From: Pantoea sp. 18069
GTDB lineage: Bacteria > Pseudomonadota > Gammaproteobacteria > Burkholderiales > Burkholderiaceae_C
NCBI RefSeq assembly: GCF_902706035.1
Contig: NZ_CACSJA010000002.1
Coordinates: 62,001 to 126,000, forward strand
Direction of reading: 5' to 3'
DNA: 64,000 bases
Shown: positions 19,404 through 27,755 of the stretch, piece by piece
How the letters are laid out: every line of letters starts with the position of its first letter
Position numbering within the stretch: the stretch's first letter is position 1
The notes under the pieces: generated by a model
The model's database searches: none
What the model was told of the DNA's origin: nothing
Seen by the model: the letters and a program-made list of their open reading frames with translations, nothing else
Made by a program: the position numbers and the translations under genes

Positions 19404-20447
19404 TCAGGCCATGCCGCGGGACACCGCGTATTGCTGCGCGCATTGCCATGCCAGGTCGGCCAGCGGACCCGCCTTTTTCCCGGTTTCCACCGCATCGTCG
19501 GAGGCCGCATTGCCGTCCGATGCGCGCTGCGCAATGCTGTGCAGGATGGCCGCCATGCGAAACAGGTTGTAGGCCATGTAGAACTCCCAGTGCTCGCGCG
19601 GATCGCGCCCGGTCGCTTCTGCATACCAGGCGACGTATTCGGCTTCGCCCGGAATGCCCAGCGCCGCCAGGTCCAGCCCGGCGATGCCGCGCCACAGCGC
19701 CGGCGGTATGCGCCAGGACATGCACTGGTAGGAGAAATCCGCCAGCGGATGGCCCAGGGTCGACAGCTCCCAATCCAGTATGCCGATGACGCGCGGCTCG
19801 GTCGCGTGGAACACCAGGTTGTCCAGCCGGAAGTCGCCATGCACCAGCGTCGTCTCGTCGTTTTGCGGAACATGCTCGGGCAGCCAGTCCATCAGCCAGC
19901 GCATGGCGTCGTTGACGGGCAGCGTGGATTCGCGGCACTGGCGTGACCAGCGGTTGATCTGGCGCGCAAAGTAGTTCCCCGGCTTCCCATAGCCATCCAG
20001 TCCGACGGCACTGTAGTCCACGCCGTGCAGCGCGGCGATCACCCGGTTCATCTCGCGGTAGATGGCGCGCCGCTCGGCGGGGTCCATGCCCGGCAGGGAC
20101 TGGTCCATCAGCACACGGCCGTCCAGAAACTCCATCAGGTAGAACGGCGTGCCGATGAGGCTCTCGTCTTCGCAATAAGCAAACATGCGCGGCACCGGCA
20201 CGCTGCTGCCCTGCAAGGCGCTCATGACGCGGTGCTCGCGGTCAATGGCATGCGCCGAGGCCACCAGCAGACCCCGGGGCTTGGTGCGCAGCACATAGCT
20301 GCGCTGCCCGGCGCTGACTTTGTAGGTCGGGTTGGATTGCCCGCCGGTCAAGGGCGTGATCGCCAGCGGCTCGCCGCTGCCCAGGCCCTGGTCATGCAGG
20401 TACCGGGCCAGGGCCTCCAGAGGCAGTGCGGTGGAAACGTCGCTCAT
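19404..20447 (-). CDS. Aminoglycoside-phosphotransferase-fold kinase (LvaA/ACAD11 kinase-like)
   Basis: The protein has 347 residues. It has the protein-kinase-like APH fold with the Gly-rich start LTGGQSNPTYKVSAG and the ATP-binding Lys region YVLRTKPRG. The catalytic loop is VHGDFRLDNLVFH and the metal-binding Asp lies in GILDWELSTLGHPLADFSY. This set is the hallmark of the acyl-CoA-dehydrogenase-linked subfamily (ACAD10/11 N-domain, LvaA), which phosphorylates 4-hydroxyacyl-CoA. It overlaps the SDR gene by four bases and is the last gene of a three-gene operon with an acyl-CoA dehydrogenase. The substrate here is inferred. Confidence 0.88.
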   Translation of the reverse strand: MSDVSTALPLEALARYLHDQGLGSGEPLAITPLTGGQSNPTYKVSAGQRSYVLRTKPRGLLVASAHAIDREHRVMSALQGSSVPVPRMFAYCEDESLIGTPFYLMEFLDGRVLMDQSLPGMDPAERRAIYREMNRVIAALHGVDYSAVGLDGYGKPGNYFARQINRWSRQCRESTLPVNDAMRWLMDWLPEHVPQNDETTLVHGDFRLDNLVFHATEPRVIGILDWELSTLGHPLADFSYQCMSWRIPPALWRGIAGLDLAALGIPGEAEYVAWYAEATGRDPREHWEFYMAYNLFRMAAILHSIAQRASDGNAASDDAVETGKKAGPLADLAWQCAQQYAVSRGMA

Positions 20448-21217
20448 AGGGAACTCACCAGGTGTGCGCCGTCCACCGCCACGGTGGCGCCCGACATGGC
20501 CGCTCCCGCGTCGGAGGCCAGCAGCAAGAGAGGGCCGTCCAGATCGCTCATCTCGCCGAAGCGGCGGCTGGGAATCCTGGCGCGCAGCTTGTCGCCGGCT
20601 TCGCTGTGAAGGAATTCCCGGTTCAGGTCGGTCACCACATAGCCGGGCAGCAAGGCGTTCACGCGGATGCGGTGGCGCGCCAGCTCCAGCGCCATGGACT
20701 TGGTGGCCTGGATCACGCCGGCCTTGGAGATCGCATACGGCGCCACGCCGCCGGCCACGCGCTCGCCCAGGATGGACGCGACATTGACGATGCTGCCGCC
20801 CCGACCGGCCGCCACCATGCGCCGCGCGGCCTCGGTGGCCATGAGCCAGCCACCTTTGAGGTTGGTGTCCAGCACGCTGTCGAAGTCGGCCTCGGTCTGC
20901 TCCAGCAGCGACCGCGTCACGGTCACGCCGGCGTTGTTCACCAGCACATCGGGGGCGCCCCAGCTGGAGAGTGCATCAAAGCACTGGCGCACGCTGGCGC
21001 TGTCCGTCACGTCCAGCGACAGCGCACGCGCCTCGCCTCCCGCCTGCGTGATCGCGTCGACCACGGACTGCAGCTTGTCGGCGCGGCGCGCGGCCAGCGC
21101 CACGCGCGCACCGGCGCCGGCCAGCAGCGCGGCAAAGTGCATTCCCAGGCCGCTGGAGGCGCCGGTGACCAGCGCGATGCGCCCGTCAAGGCGGAAACGA
21201 TCGATGGCGCCGCTCAT
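20444..21217 (-). CDS. Short-chain dehydrogenase/reductase (SDR)
   Basis: This is a 257-residue classical SDR. The cofactor motif TGASSGLG lies at residues 18-25, NNAG at 94-97, and the catalytic Ser148, Tyr161 and Lys165 (YAISK) are all present. ALAARR after the second strand, with Arg residues, suggests NADP(H) as cofactor. It overlaps the acyl-CoA dehydrogenase gene by four bases upstream and the kinase gene downstream. In the operon it probably oxidises or reduces a hydroxyacyl intermediate. Confidence 0.92.
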   Translation of the reverse strand: MSGAIDRFRLDGRIALVTGASSGLGMHFAALLAGAGARVALAARRADKLQSVVDAITQAGGEARALSLDVTDSASVRQCFDALSSWGAPDVLVNNAGVTVTRSLLEQTEADFDSVLDTNLKGGWLMATEAARRMVAAGRGGSIVNVASILGERVAGGVAPYAISKAGVIQATKSMALELARHRIRVNALLPGYVVTDLNREFLHSEAGDKLRARIPSRRFGEMSDLDGPLLLLASDAGAAMSGATVAVDGAHLVSSL

Positions 21218-22401
21218 GCCCGGCCCTCCGCCGCCGCCTTTTCGGCCATGTGGACCAGCTTGCGTGCCATGCTCCAGCGGTGCACTTCGCTCGGGCCGTC
21301 ATAGATGCGAAAGGCGCGCATGTCGGTGAAGATGCGCATCACGGGCGACTCGCCCGTCACGCCCTGGCCACCGAGCATCTGCACGCTGCGGTCGACCACG
21401 CGCCACTGCGCCTCCGAGCACACGACCTTGGCACGGCTCGATTCGAAATTGCATTTCTCGCCCTGGTCCAGCAGCCAGGCCGTGTGCCAGATGTGCAGCC
21501 GCGCCGTGTGCAGATCCATATCGTTGTCGGCCAGCATGAAGCCCACGCCCTCGTGTTCGGCCAGCGGCTTGCCGAAGGCCTGGCGGCGGCGCGTGTACTC
21601 CAGCGCTGCGTCGTGCGCGCGCCGCGCCTGCCCGAGCCAGCGCATGCAGTGCGTCAGCCGCGCCGGTGCCAGGCGCACCTGGGCATAGCGAAAGCCCTTG
21701 CCGACCTCGCCCAGCACGTCGGCGGCGGGAATGCGCAGGTTGTCGAAGCGCAGCACGCCATGGCCGCCGGTGAAGCATGCATCCATGGCGTCCATGCTGC
21801 GCTCCAGCGTGATTTCCGGGCGATCCATGTCGCTGAGGAACATGGTCGCCGAGCCGTCTTCCATGCGCGCCATGATGATGACGTAGTTCGCGCCTTCCGC
21901 GCCCGTGATGAACCACTTTACGCCGTTGATCAGATAGTCATCGCCATCACGCACGGCCGTCGTGGCCAGCATCGACGGGTCGGCGCCCGCGCCGGGCGAG
22001 GGCTCGGTCATGGCAAAGCACGAACGCGTGAGGCCGGCCACCTGCGGGCGCAGCCAGCGCGCCTTCTGCGCGGCCGTGGCCACCTCTTCCATGAGATGGA
22101 TGTTGCCTTCGTCAGGCGCGTGGATGTTGAGCGCCGTAGGGCCCAGCCACGAATAGCCGGCCTCCTCGAACATCACCGACTTGGCCACATGGCTCAGGCC
22201 CATGCCGCCCATTTCGGTGGAGGCGTGCGGCGTGAGCAGGCCGGCGGCCTTGGCGCGCGACACCAGTTCGCGGCGCAGCGCCTCGCTGGGGCCGTGGTGC
22301 GACTGGCGCTCGTCGTTTTCCAGGGGAATCACCTGCTCGGCGATGAATTGCCGCGTTCTGTCCCGCAGCGCACAGAGGTCGGCGCTCAATTCGAAGTTCA
22401 T
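21214..22401 (-). CDS. Acyl-CoA dehydrogenase family protein (ACAD11/LvaC-like)
   Basis: The protein has 395 residues. The start MNFELSADLCAL at 22401 is supported by AGGAG. The FAD/substrate segments CFAMTEPSPGAGADPS, WFITGAEGANYVIIMAR and LGGQGVTGESPVMRIFTDMR are present. The C-terminal IYDGPSEVHRWSMA has Asp where many members have the catalytic Glu, as in the ACAD10/11-like branch that works with an APH kinase. It is the first gene of the operon with the SDR and kinase, divergent from the GntR gene. The exact substrate is unknown. Confidence 0.92.
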   Translation of the reverse strand: MNFELSADLCALRDRTRQFIAEQVIPLENDERQSHHGPSEALRRELVSRAKAAGLLTPHASTEMGGMGLSHVAKSVMFEEAGYSWLGPTALNIHAPDEGNIHLMEEVATAAQKARWLRPQVAGLTRSCFAMTEPSPGAGADPSMLATTAVRDGDDYLINGVKWFITGAEGANYVIIMARMEDGSATMFLSDMDRPEITLERSMDAMDACFTGGHGVLRFDNLRIPAADVLGEVGKGFRYAQVRLAPARLTHCMRWLGQARRAHDAALEYTRRRQAFGKPLAEHEGVGFMLADNDMDLHTARLHIWHTAWLLDQGEKCNFESSRAKVVCSEAQWRVVDRSVQMLGGQGVTGESPVMRIFTDMRAFRIYDGPSEVHRWSMARKLVHMAEKAAAEGRA

Positions 22402-22441
22402 CGATGTGTCTCCTATAACTACGCAAGCCATGGCTGAATGC

Positions 22442-22468
22442 TTTCAACATTGTAGGACAATATTGAAA
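22442..22468. promoter_or_regulatory. 27-bp inverted repeat between acyl-CoA dehydrogenase and GntR genes
   Basis: Arms TTTCAA-C-ATTGT and ACAAT-A-TTGAAA flank an AGG centre, with only one mismatched pair in 12. It lies 41-67 bases upstream of the acyl-CoA dehydrogenase start, in the divergent region. This is the expected place for the operator of the adjacent FadR-type GntR regulator. Confidence 0.7.
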
Positions 22469-22557
22469 ACAAAAATACACCAACAAATTGCATGAAGCAG
22501 GTTCCGATGCCTGGCCGCCTGTGTACACTTTCCGCGCCCCCACAGGAATGCAGACAC

Positions 22558-23265
22558 GTGACCACTGAAACCATCCACCATGCCCCCGAAGACGCGCAGG
22601 ACGTTCGCCCACAGACCGTGGCGAGTGCGGCTGATGAAGTCTTTTTCGGCATCTTCAACGGCCTGGAGGTCCAGCGCTTTGTCCCCGGCCAGCGCCTGGT
22701 GGAAGCGGATCTGGCCATCCAGTTCGGCGTGGGCAGGAATTCGGTGCGCGAGGCCATGCAACGCCTGGCGGCCAATGGCATCGTCGATGTGCTGCGGCAC
22801 AAGGGCGCGACCATCAAGTCCCTGACGATCCAGGAGACCATGCATGTGCTCGACGTGGCGGAGCGCATGACCGGCTTGCTGGCGCGCACGGCCGCGCAGG
22901 GCGTGCGCGCCGGGCATTCACCCCAACCCATCCAGGCAGGACTGCAGCGGCTGATCGCCGCGGAAAAGGAGCAGGATGCGGACGCCTTCGCGCGTGCGCG
23001 CCGCAACTTCTACCGCGCCCTGCTCGATGCCGCGGGCAGCCGCGAACTGCGCAGGCTCTTTCCGTCCATCCAGATGCCTATCGTGTACGCCCAGCACCGG
23101 CTGCCGGCACTGCAGAAAATCCGCCTGGCCGACTACCGCGCGATCAGCAAGGCCGTGATCGGCGGCGATGAGGCGGGGGCGGACGCGGCGGGCATGGCCC
23201 ATGTGCGCAATGTGCGTGACGAGATCACGCGCAAGCAGGCGCAGGCAGACGCCGGCCGCGCCTGA
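22558..23265 (+). CDS. GntR family (FadR-type) transcriptional regulator
   Basis: The protein has about 235 residues from a GTG with AGGAA upstream; an ATG at 22492 would add 22 residues. The winged-helix domain (VPGQRLVEADLAIQFGVGRN, SVREAMQRLAANGIVDVLRH) is followed by a helical FCD-like effector domain. That class binds acyl-CoA or organic acid ligands. It is divergent from the kinase/SDR/acyl-CoA dehydrogenase operon and probably represses it through the 27-bp dyad. Confidence 0.9.
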   Translation: MTTETIHHAPEDAQDVRPQTVASAADEVFFGIFNGLEVQRFVPGQRLVEADLAIQFGVGRNSVREAMQRLAANGIVDVLRHKGATIKSLTIQETMHVLDVAERMTGLLARTAAQGVRAGHSPQPIQAGLQRLIAAEKEQDADAFARARRNFYRALLDAAGSRELRRLFPSIQMPIVYAQHRLPALQKIRLADYRAISKAVIGGDEAGADAAGMAHVRNVRDEITRKQAQADAGRA

Positions 23266-23295
23266 GCCGGCCGCGCCTAAGCCGGCCGCGCCTGA
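23251..23295 (+). repeat. Three tandem 15-bp repeats at the end of the GntR gene
   Basis: Unit GCCGGCCGCGCCTGA occurs three times in a row (second copy ends TAA). Because 15 is a multiple of three, each unit encodes AGRA plus an in-frame stop, so the gene has three successive stop codons. Simple slippage duplication explains it. Confidence 0.85.
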
Positions 23296-23533
23296 ACCCG
23301 CACGGATGTAGTTGCTGCTGCCGGGGGCCGGCACGCAGCGGCACGCCCGCGTCCGCAGCGCCTGCGCTCAAGCAGCCTAGCCCCAAAAATCATCGCTTCA
23401 GACGATGTTCTCCTGGCCGTGCCTGCGCCACCATGGACTTGCCGGGAAACCTGCGCGGCCTGTCGCGACCCCCTGTTGCGTTTCACGGGAAGGGATTTCC
23501 TGCCGCTTGCGCGGCACGGTGAGGGATGGCGCC
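23296..23533. other. Gap without gene before the truncated binding protein
   Basis: A GC-rich 238-base stretch in which I see no gene, promoter or repeat beyond the tandem copies just upstream. The junction with the binding-protein fragment lies near 23534. Confidence 0.4.
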
Positions 23534-24166
23534 ATGAATCTGGCGGCCGAGAAGAACAAGGTGGTGATTCCCACCGGCCAGGCATCGCTGCGCATCACCA
23601 ATGAAGACTGCATGGCCACTGCCCTGCATTGGGCCTACGACGAATACTCCCAAGGGCAAGGCACAGCACGCGCCATCACCGAGGCAGGTCACAAGAACTG
23701 GTTTTTCATCGAGGCCGATTACGCGGGCGGCAAGGCGCTGCGCGCGGGCTTCGAAGACGCGGTGAAGGCGGCCGGCGGCAAGGTGGTTGGCTCGGCCAAG
23801 CACCCGTTGGGGGCGATTGAATTTGCATCCCAGATCGTGCAGGCACAAACCTCCAAGGCCGATGTGATCGGCATGGCCAATGCTGCTGGCGACTCCGCCA
23901 ACTTTGTCAAACAGGTGACCAGCTTCGGCGTCACCCCCAAGCAGATCATTGCCGCATCGCTGATCCACATCACCGACATCCACGGCCTGGGCCTCAAATC
24001 CACCAAGGGCATGTATCTGACCGATGGTTTCTACTGGGACCGCAATGCCGAATCGCGCGCCTGGTCCCAGCGCTTTCTGGCCCAGAAAAAGAAGATGCCG
24101 ACGATGGTCCAGGCCGGCACCTATTCGGCGGTGCTGCACTACCTCAAAGGCGTGGAGCCGGCTGCG
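23534..24166 (+). pseudogene. Truncated branched-chain amino acid-type ABC substrate-binding protein
   Basis: The frame encodes only the middle of a Peripla_BP_6 (LivK-like) protein: NKVVIPTGQASLRITNEDC, YDEYSQGQGTARAITEAGHK and ADVIGMANAAGDSANFVKQV, ending near HYLKGVEPAA. The signal peptide, the first 100 or so residues and the C-terminal third are missing. The frame then runs into the antisense end of the porin gene. A member of this family usually has about 400 residues. It cannot be functional. Confidence 0.85.
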
Positions 24167-24191
24167 CCATCGGTCGCGCTGCGGGCCTCGT

Positions 24192-25259
24192 TCAGAACTC
24201 GTGGTTCAGGCCCAGCTCGATGCCACGCGATCTGCCGCCAGGCTGGACTACCGGTGCGCCGGGCACCGCATAAGCGGCCGCGCCCTTGTTGCGGAGCATG
24301 GCGACCGTGGTGTAGGCACGGGTACGCTTGGACAGGTGGTAAACGTATCCCAGAGCGAACTGGTCGGCATCGTTGGCCGAGATGGCGACCCCGCCTGCAC
24401 GGCCACGCGCATCGGCGCGGTTCCAGGAGAATTTGACTTCCTGCGCGCCGAAAGGCACGCGCGCCGACAGGAGGTAGTTGTTCTGCTGCGCATCTGCGTA
24501 CTGCAGGCGCCGGATGCCGGCCGTGAATCGCGCGAACGAGGCGTCCCATGATGCCGCCAGCGCCGAGTCCTTGAAAGCGCCCAGCTGCGTCAACGCGTTG
24601 CGCGTGCGCATGTGTGCCGCCGAGATGAAGACATTGTCGAACTTGACGCCAAGCCGTCCCCCCATGCCCTTGTGCAGGTTGTCGGCCGCGGCACCTCGTT
24701 CGCCGAAGGCGTACATCAAGCCGCCTTCCAGACCCCAGCTGTTCGATGGCAGGAGGTACTGTACGGAATTTTTGATGCGCTGCACTGTATTCGGGGCAGT
24801 GCCAAACGCCGCTGTCACGGGTGTATTGCCGCGGGCTGCCAGCGAGAACAGCTGGACCGACCCCAGGCCGACATAGCCGAAGGGGTCGAAGCGCGCCCAG
24901 TTGGAATGGGAGGGCGTGTAGTCGCGCCCCATGCGCAATTCGCCGTAGCTGCGATCGGAAAGGCTGACCGTCGATCGACGCTGGAAACCTGCGGGTGAGA
25001 CGGTGCCGGAATCGGCACTGAGAAAGGACTCCAGCCAGAACGAGGCGGCCAGGCCGCCGCCCAGATCCTCGCGCCCGCGAATACCGTAGCGGCTGCTCGA
25101 ATACGCGCCACTGGCCAAGGTGGTCACGCTGCCTGCGCCAGTGCTGTGAGAATTGCGTATGGCGTTATCGACGACGCCGAACACGGTCAGGGAAGATTGG
25201 GCAAAGCTGGCGCCAGCCAACAAACCGAGCGCAAATGTCAGTGGTTTCTTGTAGTTCAT
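24192..25259 (-). CDS. Gram-negative porin (Omp32-like)
   Basis: This is a 355-residue outer-membrane general porin. The start MNYKKPLTFALGLLAGASFA at 25259 gives a clear signal peptide cut before QSSLTVFGVVDN. YGIRGREDLGGGLAASFWLE is the typical beta-barrel start, and the last residue is Phe (LGLNHEF), required for barrel assembly. Alternating hydrophobic strands run throughout. It belongs to the trimeric 16-strand porins of Comamonadaceae. Its 3' end abuts the truncated binding-protein fragment. Confidence 0.93.
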   Translation of the reverse strand: MNYKKPLTFALGLLAGASFAQSSLTVFGVVDNAIRNSHSTGAGSVTTLASGAYSSSRYGIRGREDLGGGLAASFWLESFLSADSGTVSPAGFQRRSTVSLSDRSYGELRMGRDYTPSHSNWARFDPFGYVGLGSVQLFSLAARGNTPVTAAFGTAPNTVQRIKNSVQYLLPSNSWGLEGGLMYAFGERGAAADNLHKGMGGRLGVKFDNVFISAAHMRTRNALTQLGAFKDSALAASWDASFARFTAGIRRLQYADAQQNNYLLSARVPFGAQEVKFSWNRADARGRAGGVAISANDADQFALGYVYHLSKRTRAYTTVAMLRNKGAAAYAVPGAPVVQPGGRSRGIELGLNHEF

Positions 25260-25399
25260 CAACCGAACTTTCTTGGTAGTGGGCATGTTGAAAAAAGCAC
25301 TGCCGACCGACCAGCACCGGCATCAGCCGGCAAGGTGCCGAGGTCGTATCAACGGTTGCGACTGTGCAATCAGCCCCTGGCCAAGTCCAATGAAGACTC

Positions 25400-25428
25400 C
25401 CCCCGCTAAACAGGCGTTATAGCGGGGG
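25400..25428. repeat. Right-end hairpin of the IS200/IS605 element
   Basis: A perfect 9-bp stem (CCCCCGCTA / TAGCGGGGG) with an 11-base loop. It lies at the tnpB 3' end and contains the tnpB stop codon. Sub-terminal hairpins of this kind mark IS200/IS605 ends, and the region should also encode the 3' part of the TnpB guide RNA. Confidence 0.7.
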
Positions 25429-26845
25429 TTTCTTGGGTCAAAGACCAGTGCGCCGGCGTGTTGCCACCCCAGCGACTTACCCCAGTCTCACCAAGCGTAG
25501 GGCGCATTTCTACACCCGGTTCGGAGCCTTCCACCCCTACCTTCTGTCTTGCGATCCGGCAGGTCTTCTTCTCCTTTTCGACACTCTTGCCCGCCAGCAA
25601 TTGCCTGACCCCGCGCCCGGCAATGACGCTTGCCGCGTTGTGGTCGGCATGTGCAGTGTGTCCACAGCTTTGACAGACAAAACCGGATTGGGAAACCCGG
25701 TTGCCCTGGTGAATGTGGCCGCAAGCGCCGCATTCCTGCGAAGAATAAAACGCCGGCACTTCTATCACCAGCTTGCCCTGGCGGCGCGCCTTGTATTGCA
25801 AAAACACTTGGGTCCGGCCCCAGGCAGAGGCCAGAATCGCTTTGTTTAGCCCGGACTTGGCCGCAGCCCCATTGCGCAGCCAACGGCCTTGCGCGTCCTG
25901 TTGGGGCTTGGCCTTTTGGGTCATGTTCTTGATCTTCAGCGCCTCAAAGACAAACAGCTTGTAGCGCGTGTCTGTCGCCAGGACATGGCTGGTCTGGTGC
26001 GCCAACTCCCGGCGCGCATCAGCGCCATAGCGCTGGTAGCGTGCCACCTTGCGCCTGGCCTTGACCCAGTTGCTGGAGCCCCTGGTTCTGCGGGCCTGGC
26101 GCTTTTGCCAGCGCTTTCTGTGTTTTTCCTGCGCGGCCAGGCGCTTGACCTGAATCGGTAAAAAATCGAATTGCTGCCCGTCGCTGCCCGCCAGTGGCAG
26201 GGCCACGCCACGATCGAGCCCCAGGGTCATTGCGAGCAGCTCTGGCGCATCGAACTGCATGAGCCAGGCCGTGGTTTCCTTGTCGCTGGGCTCCATCAGG
26301 CCATCGTCGCCATTGAACGAGACATGCCATTGGCCGGCATGGATGCTGATGTGCAATGAAGCGGGCGGCTGGCAGGCCCGGTGCGCCTTGAATGCCAGCA
26401 CACCCACGGGATGTTTTCTGGTGCCGATGCACAGCTGGTGGCCAGTGATTTCTCCCGTGGCCCTGTCCACGACAGGCTTGAACTCGAACAGCTCGGACGT
26501 CAGCCAGACAGCCTGTCTGCCGTGTTTTTTGTGCATCGTGGGCCGGCCGCCGAGTTTGCGGAAATAACGGCTGTAGGCCTGCTTCCACAGCACCGCGCCA
26601 TTGCGCAGAATCTGGCTGGGCACTTCGGACAGCCAAGGTGTGAGCTCGGTCTTGAAATGGCTGTACTGCTGATCGACGGGCGCGAACTGACCCGTGTGTG
26701 CCAGGGACTTGCGTGCAAAACGCCTGAAATACCGGTCTTCGCCCACCTTGGCGTTGTAGATGAAACGCTGGCAGCCTATCCATTGCAGCAGGGTCTGTGC
26801 CTGCGCAGGCGTGGGATAGCAGCGAAAACGATGGCCGATCTGCAT
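25406..26845 (-). CDS. tnpB: TnpB RNA-guided nuclease of an IS200/IS605 element
   Basis: The protein has 479 residues. The N-terminal helix-turn-helix region (FRCYPTPAQAQTLLQWIGCQ) is followed by the RuvC-like nuclease. The triad is intact: Asp211 (LGLDRGV), Glu301 (FVFEALKIKN) and Asp401 (HADHNAA). The zinc finger has Cys372, Cys375, Cys391 and Cys394. The C-terminal tail of about 75 residues overlaps the predicted guide-RNA region. Family members cut DNA at a target next to a short motif, using an RNA from the element's right end. The partner tnpA across the IS5 insertion is dead, so tnpB stands alone but looks intact. Confidence 0.93.
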   Translation of the reverse strand: MQIGHRFRCYPTPAQAQTLLQWIGCQRFIYNAKVGEDRYFRRFARKSLAHTGQFAPVDQQYSHFKTELTPWLSEVPSQILRNGAVLWKQAYSRYFRKLGGRPTMHKKHGRQAVWLTSELFEFKPVVDRATGEITGHQLCIGTRKHPVGVLAFKAHRACQPPASLHISIHAGQWHVSFNGDDGLMEPSDKETTAWLMQFDAPELLAMTLGLDRGVALPLAGSDGQQFDFLPIQVKRLAAQEKHRKRWQKRQARRTRGSSNWVKARRKVARYQRYGADARRELAHQTSHVLATDTRYKLFVFEALKIKNMTQKAKPQQDAQGRWLRNGAAAKSGLNKAILASAWGRTQVFLQYKARRQGKLVIEVPAFYSSQECGACGHIHQGNRVSQSGFVCQSCGHTAHADHNAASVIAGRGVRQLLAGKSVEKEKKTCRIARQKVGVEGSEPGVEMRPTLGETGVSRWGGNTPAHWSLTQETPAITPV

Positions 26846-26902
26846 GTCGCCATGCTCGTGGAGAAATCAGTAAGGCGCCAGCACGAAAAGTAACAACCCT
26901 TA

Positions 26903-27743
26903 GAACGTGTTCAAAGTCTCCGAGGTATGAGAAGCTCAGGGGGTGAGAAAAAGCTATCCAAGTGACATCAGTCGCGAACAATTCGAGATCATCAAGCCGC
27001 TGCTGGAAAGCGCGCGAAAGAAGACCAGCCCCAGGCGAGTGGACCTGTACGAGGTGTTCTGCGCGGTGCTGTACCTGCTGCGCAGTGGCTGCCAATGGCG
27101 CATGCTGCCCGAGGAGTTTCCCAAATGGCGCACGGTGCACTCGTACTTTGCGATCTGGAGCGAGCCGCGCGAGGGTGGCAGCCTGCTGGAGCAGGCTTTA
27201 AAAAAATCAGGTTGGCGCGGCCCGCGAGAAACTGGGGCGCAACGCCTGCAGCACGCTCTTGATCGTGGACGCGCAGAGCGTGAAGAACACGGATACGGCA
27301 GGCCTGAAGGGCTATGACGCGGGCAAGAAGGTGTCTGGCATCAAGCGCCATATTGCAGTGGACACCCAAGGATTGCCGCATGCAGTGGCGGTGACTACGG
27401 CTGAAGTGACGGATCGCAAGGGAGCACTGCAGGCGCTTGGTCGTTGCAAGTCTGGGCTCGCTCGTGTGCAAAGTGTGCTGTGCGACAACGGCTATGTGGG
27501 TCAGCCTTTCGCGCAGGGCGTGCGCGAGATTCTGGGCGAGCATGTCACTGTGCAGATAGCAAAGCGCAGTGAGTTGCATAGCTTCAAGGTGATGCCCAAG
27601 CGCTGGGTTGTTGAGCGCAGCTTTGCGTGGCTGGAAAAGAATCGGCGATTGTGGAAGAACTGCGAGCGCTGGATCAACACCAGCTTGCAGTTCCTGCATC
27701 TGGCATTCTTGGCGCTCTTGCTCAAAAGACTTTGAACACGTTC
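26903..27743 (+). mobile_element. IS5-family insertion sequence (841 bp)
   Basis: The terminal inverted repeats are GAACGTGTTCAAAGTCT at the left and its complement at the right end. TTA flanks both sides (26900-26902 and 27744-27746) as the probable target duplication; a 4-5 base duplication is also possible because bases adjoin ambiguously. It carries one transposase in two frames. It has split an older IS200/IS605 element between tnpB and tnpA. Confidence 0.9.
26943..27735 (+). CDS. IS5-family transposase in two frames (orfA/orfB)
   Basis: orfA (26943-27317, GTG start) encodes the N-terminal DUF4096-type domain (SDISREQFEIIKPLLESARK, RSGCQWRMLPEEFPKWRTVH). orfB supplies the DDE domain: LLIVDAQSVKNTDTAG, GYDAGKKVSGIKRHIAVDTQ, VLCDNGYVG and WVVERSFAWLEKNRRLWKNC. 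The two join at a run of seven A at 27200-27206. Reading through needs a +1 shift (or loss of one A by polymerase slippage), giving ALKNQVGAAREKLG. This could be regulated slippage as in IS427-group elements, or an inactivating A insertion. Confidence 0.87.
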
Positions 27744-27755
27744 TTAGCTCTCCCG

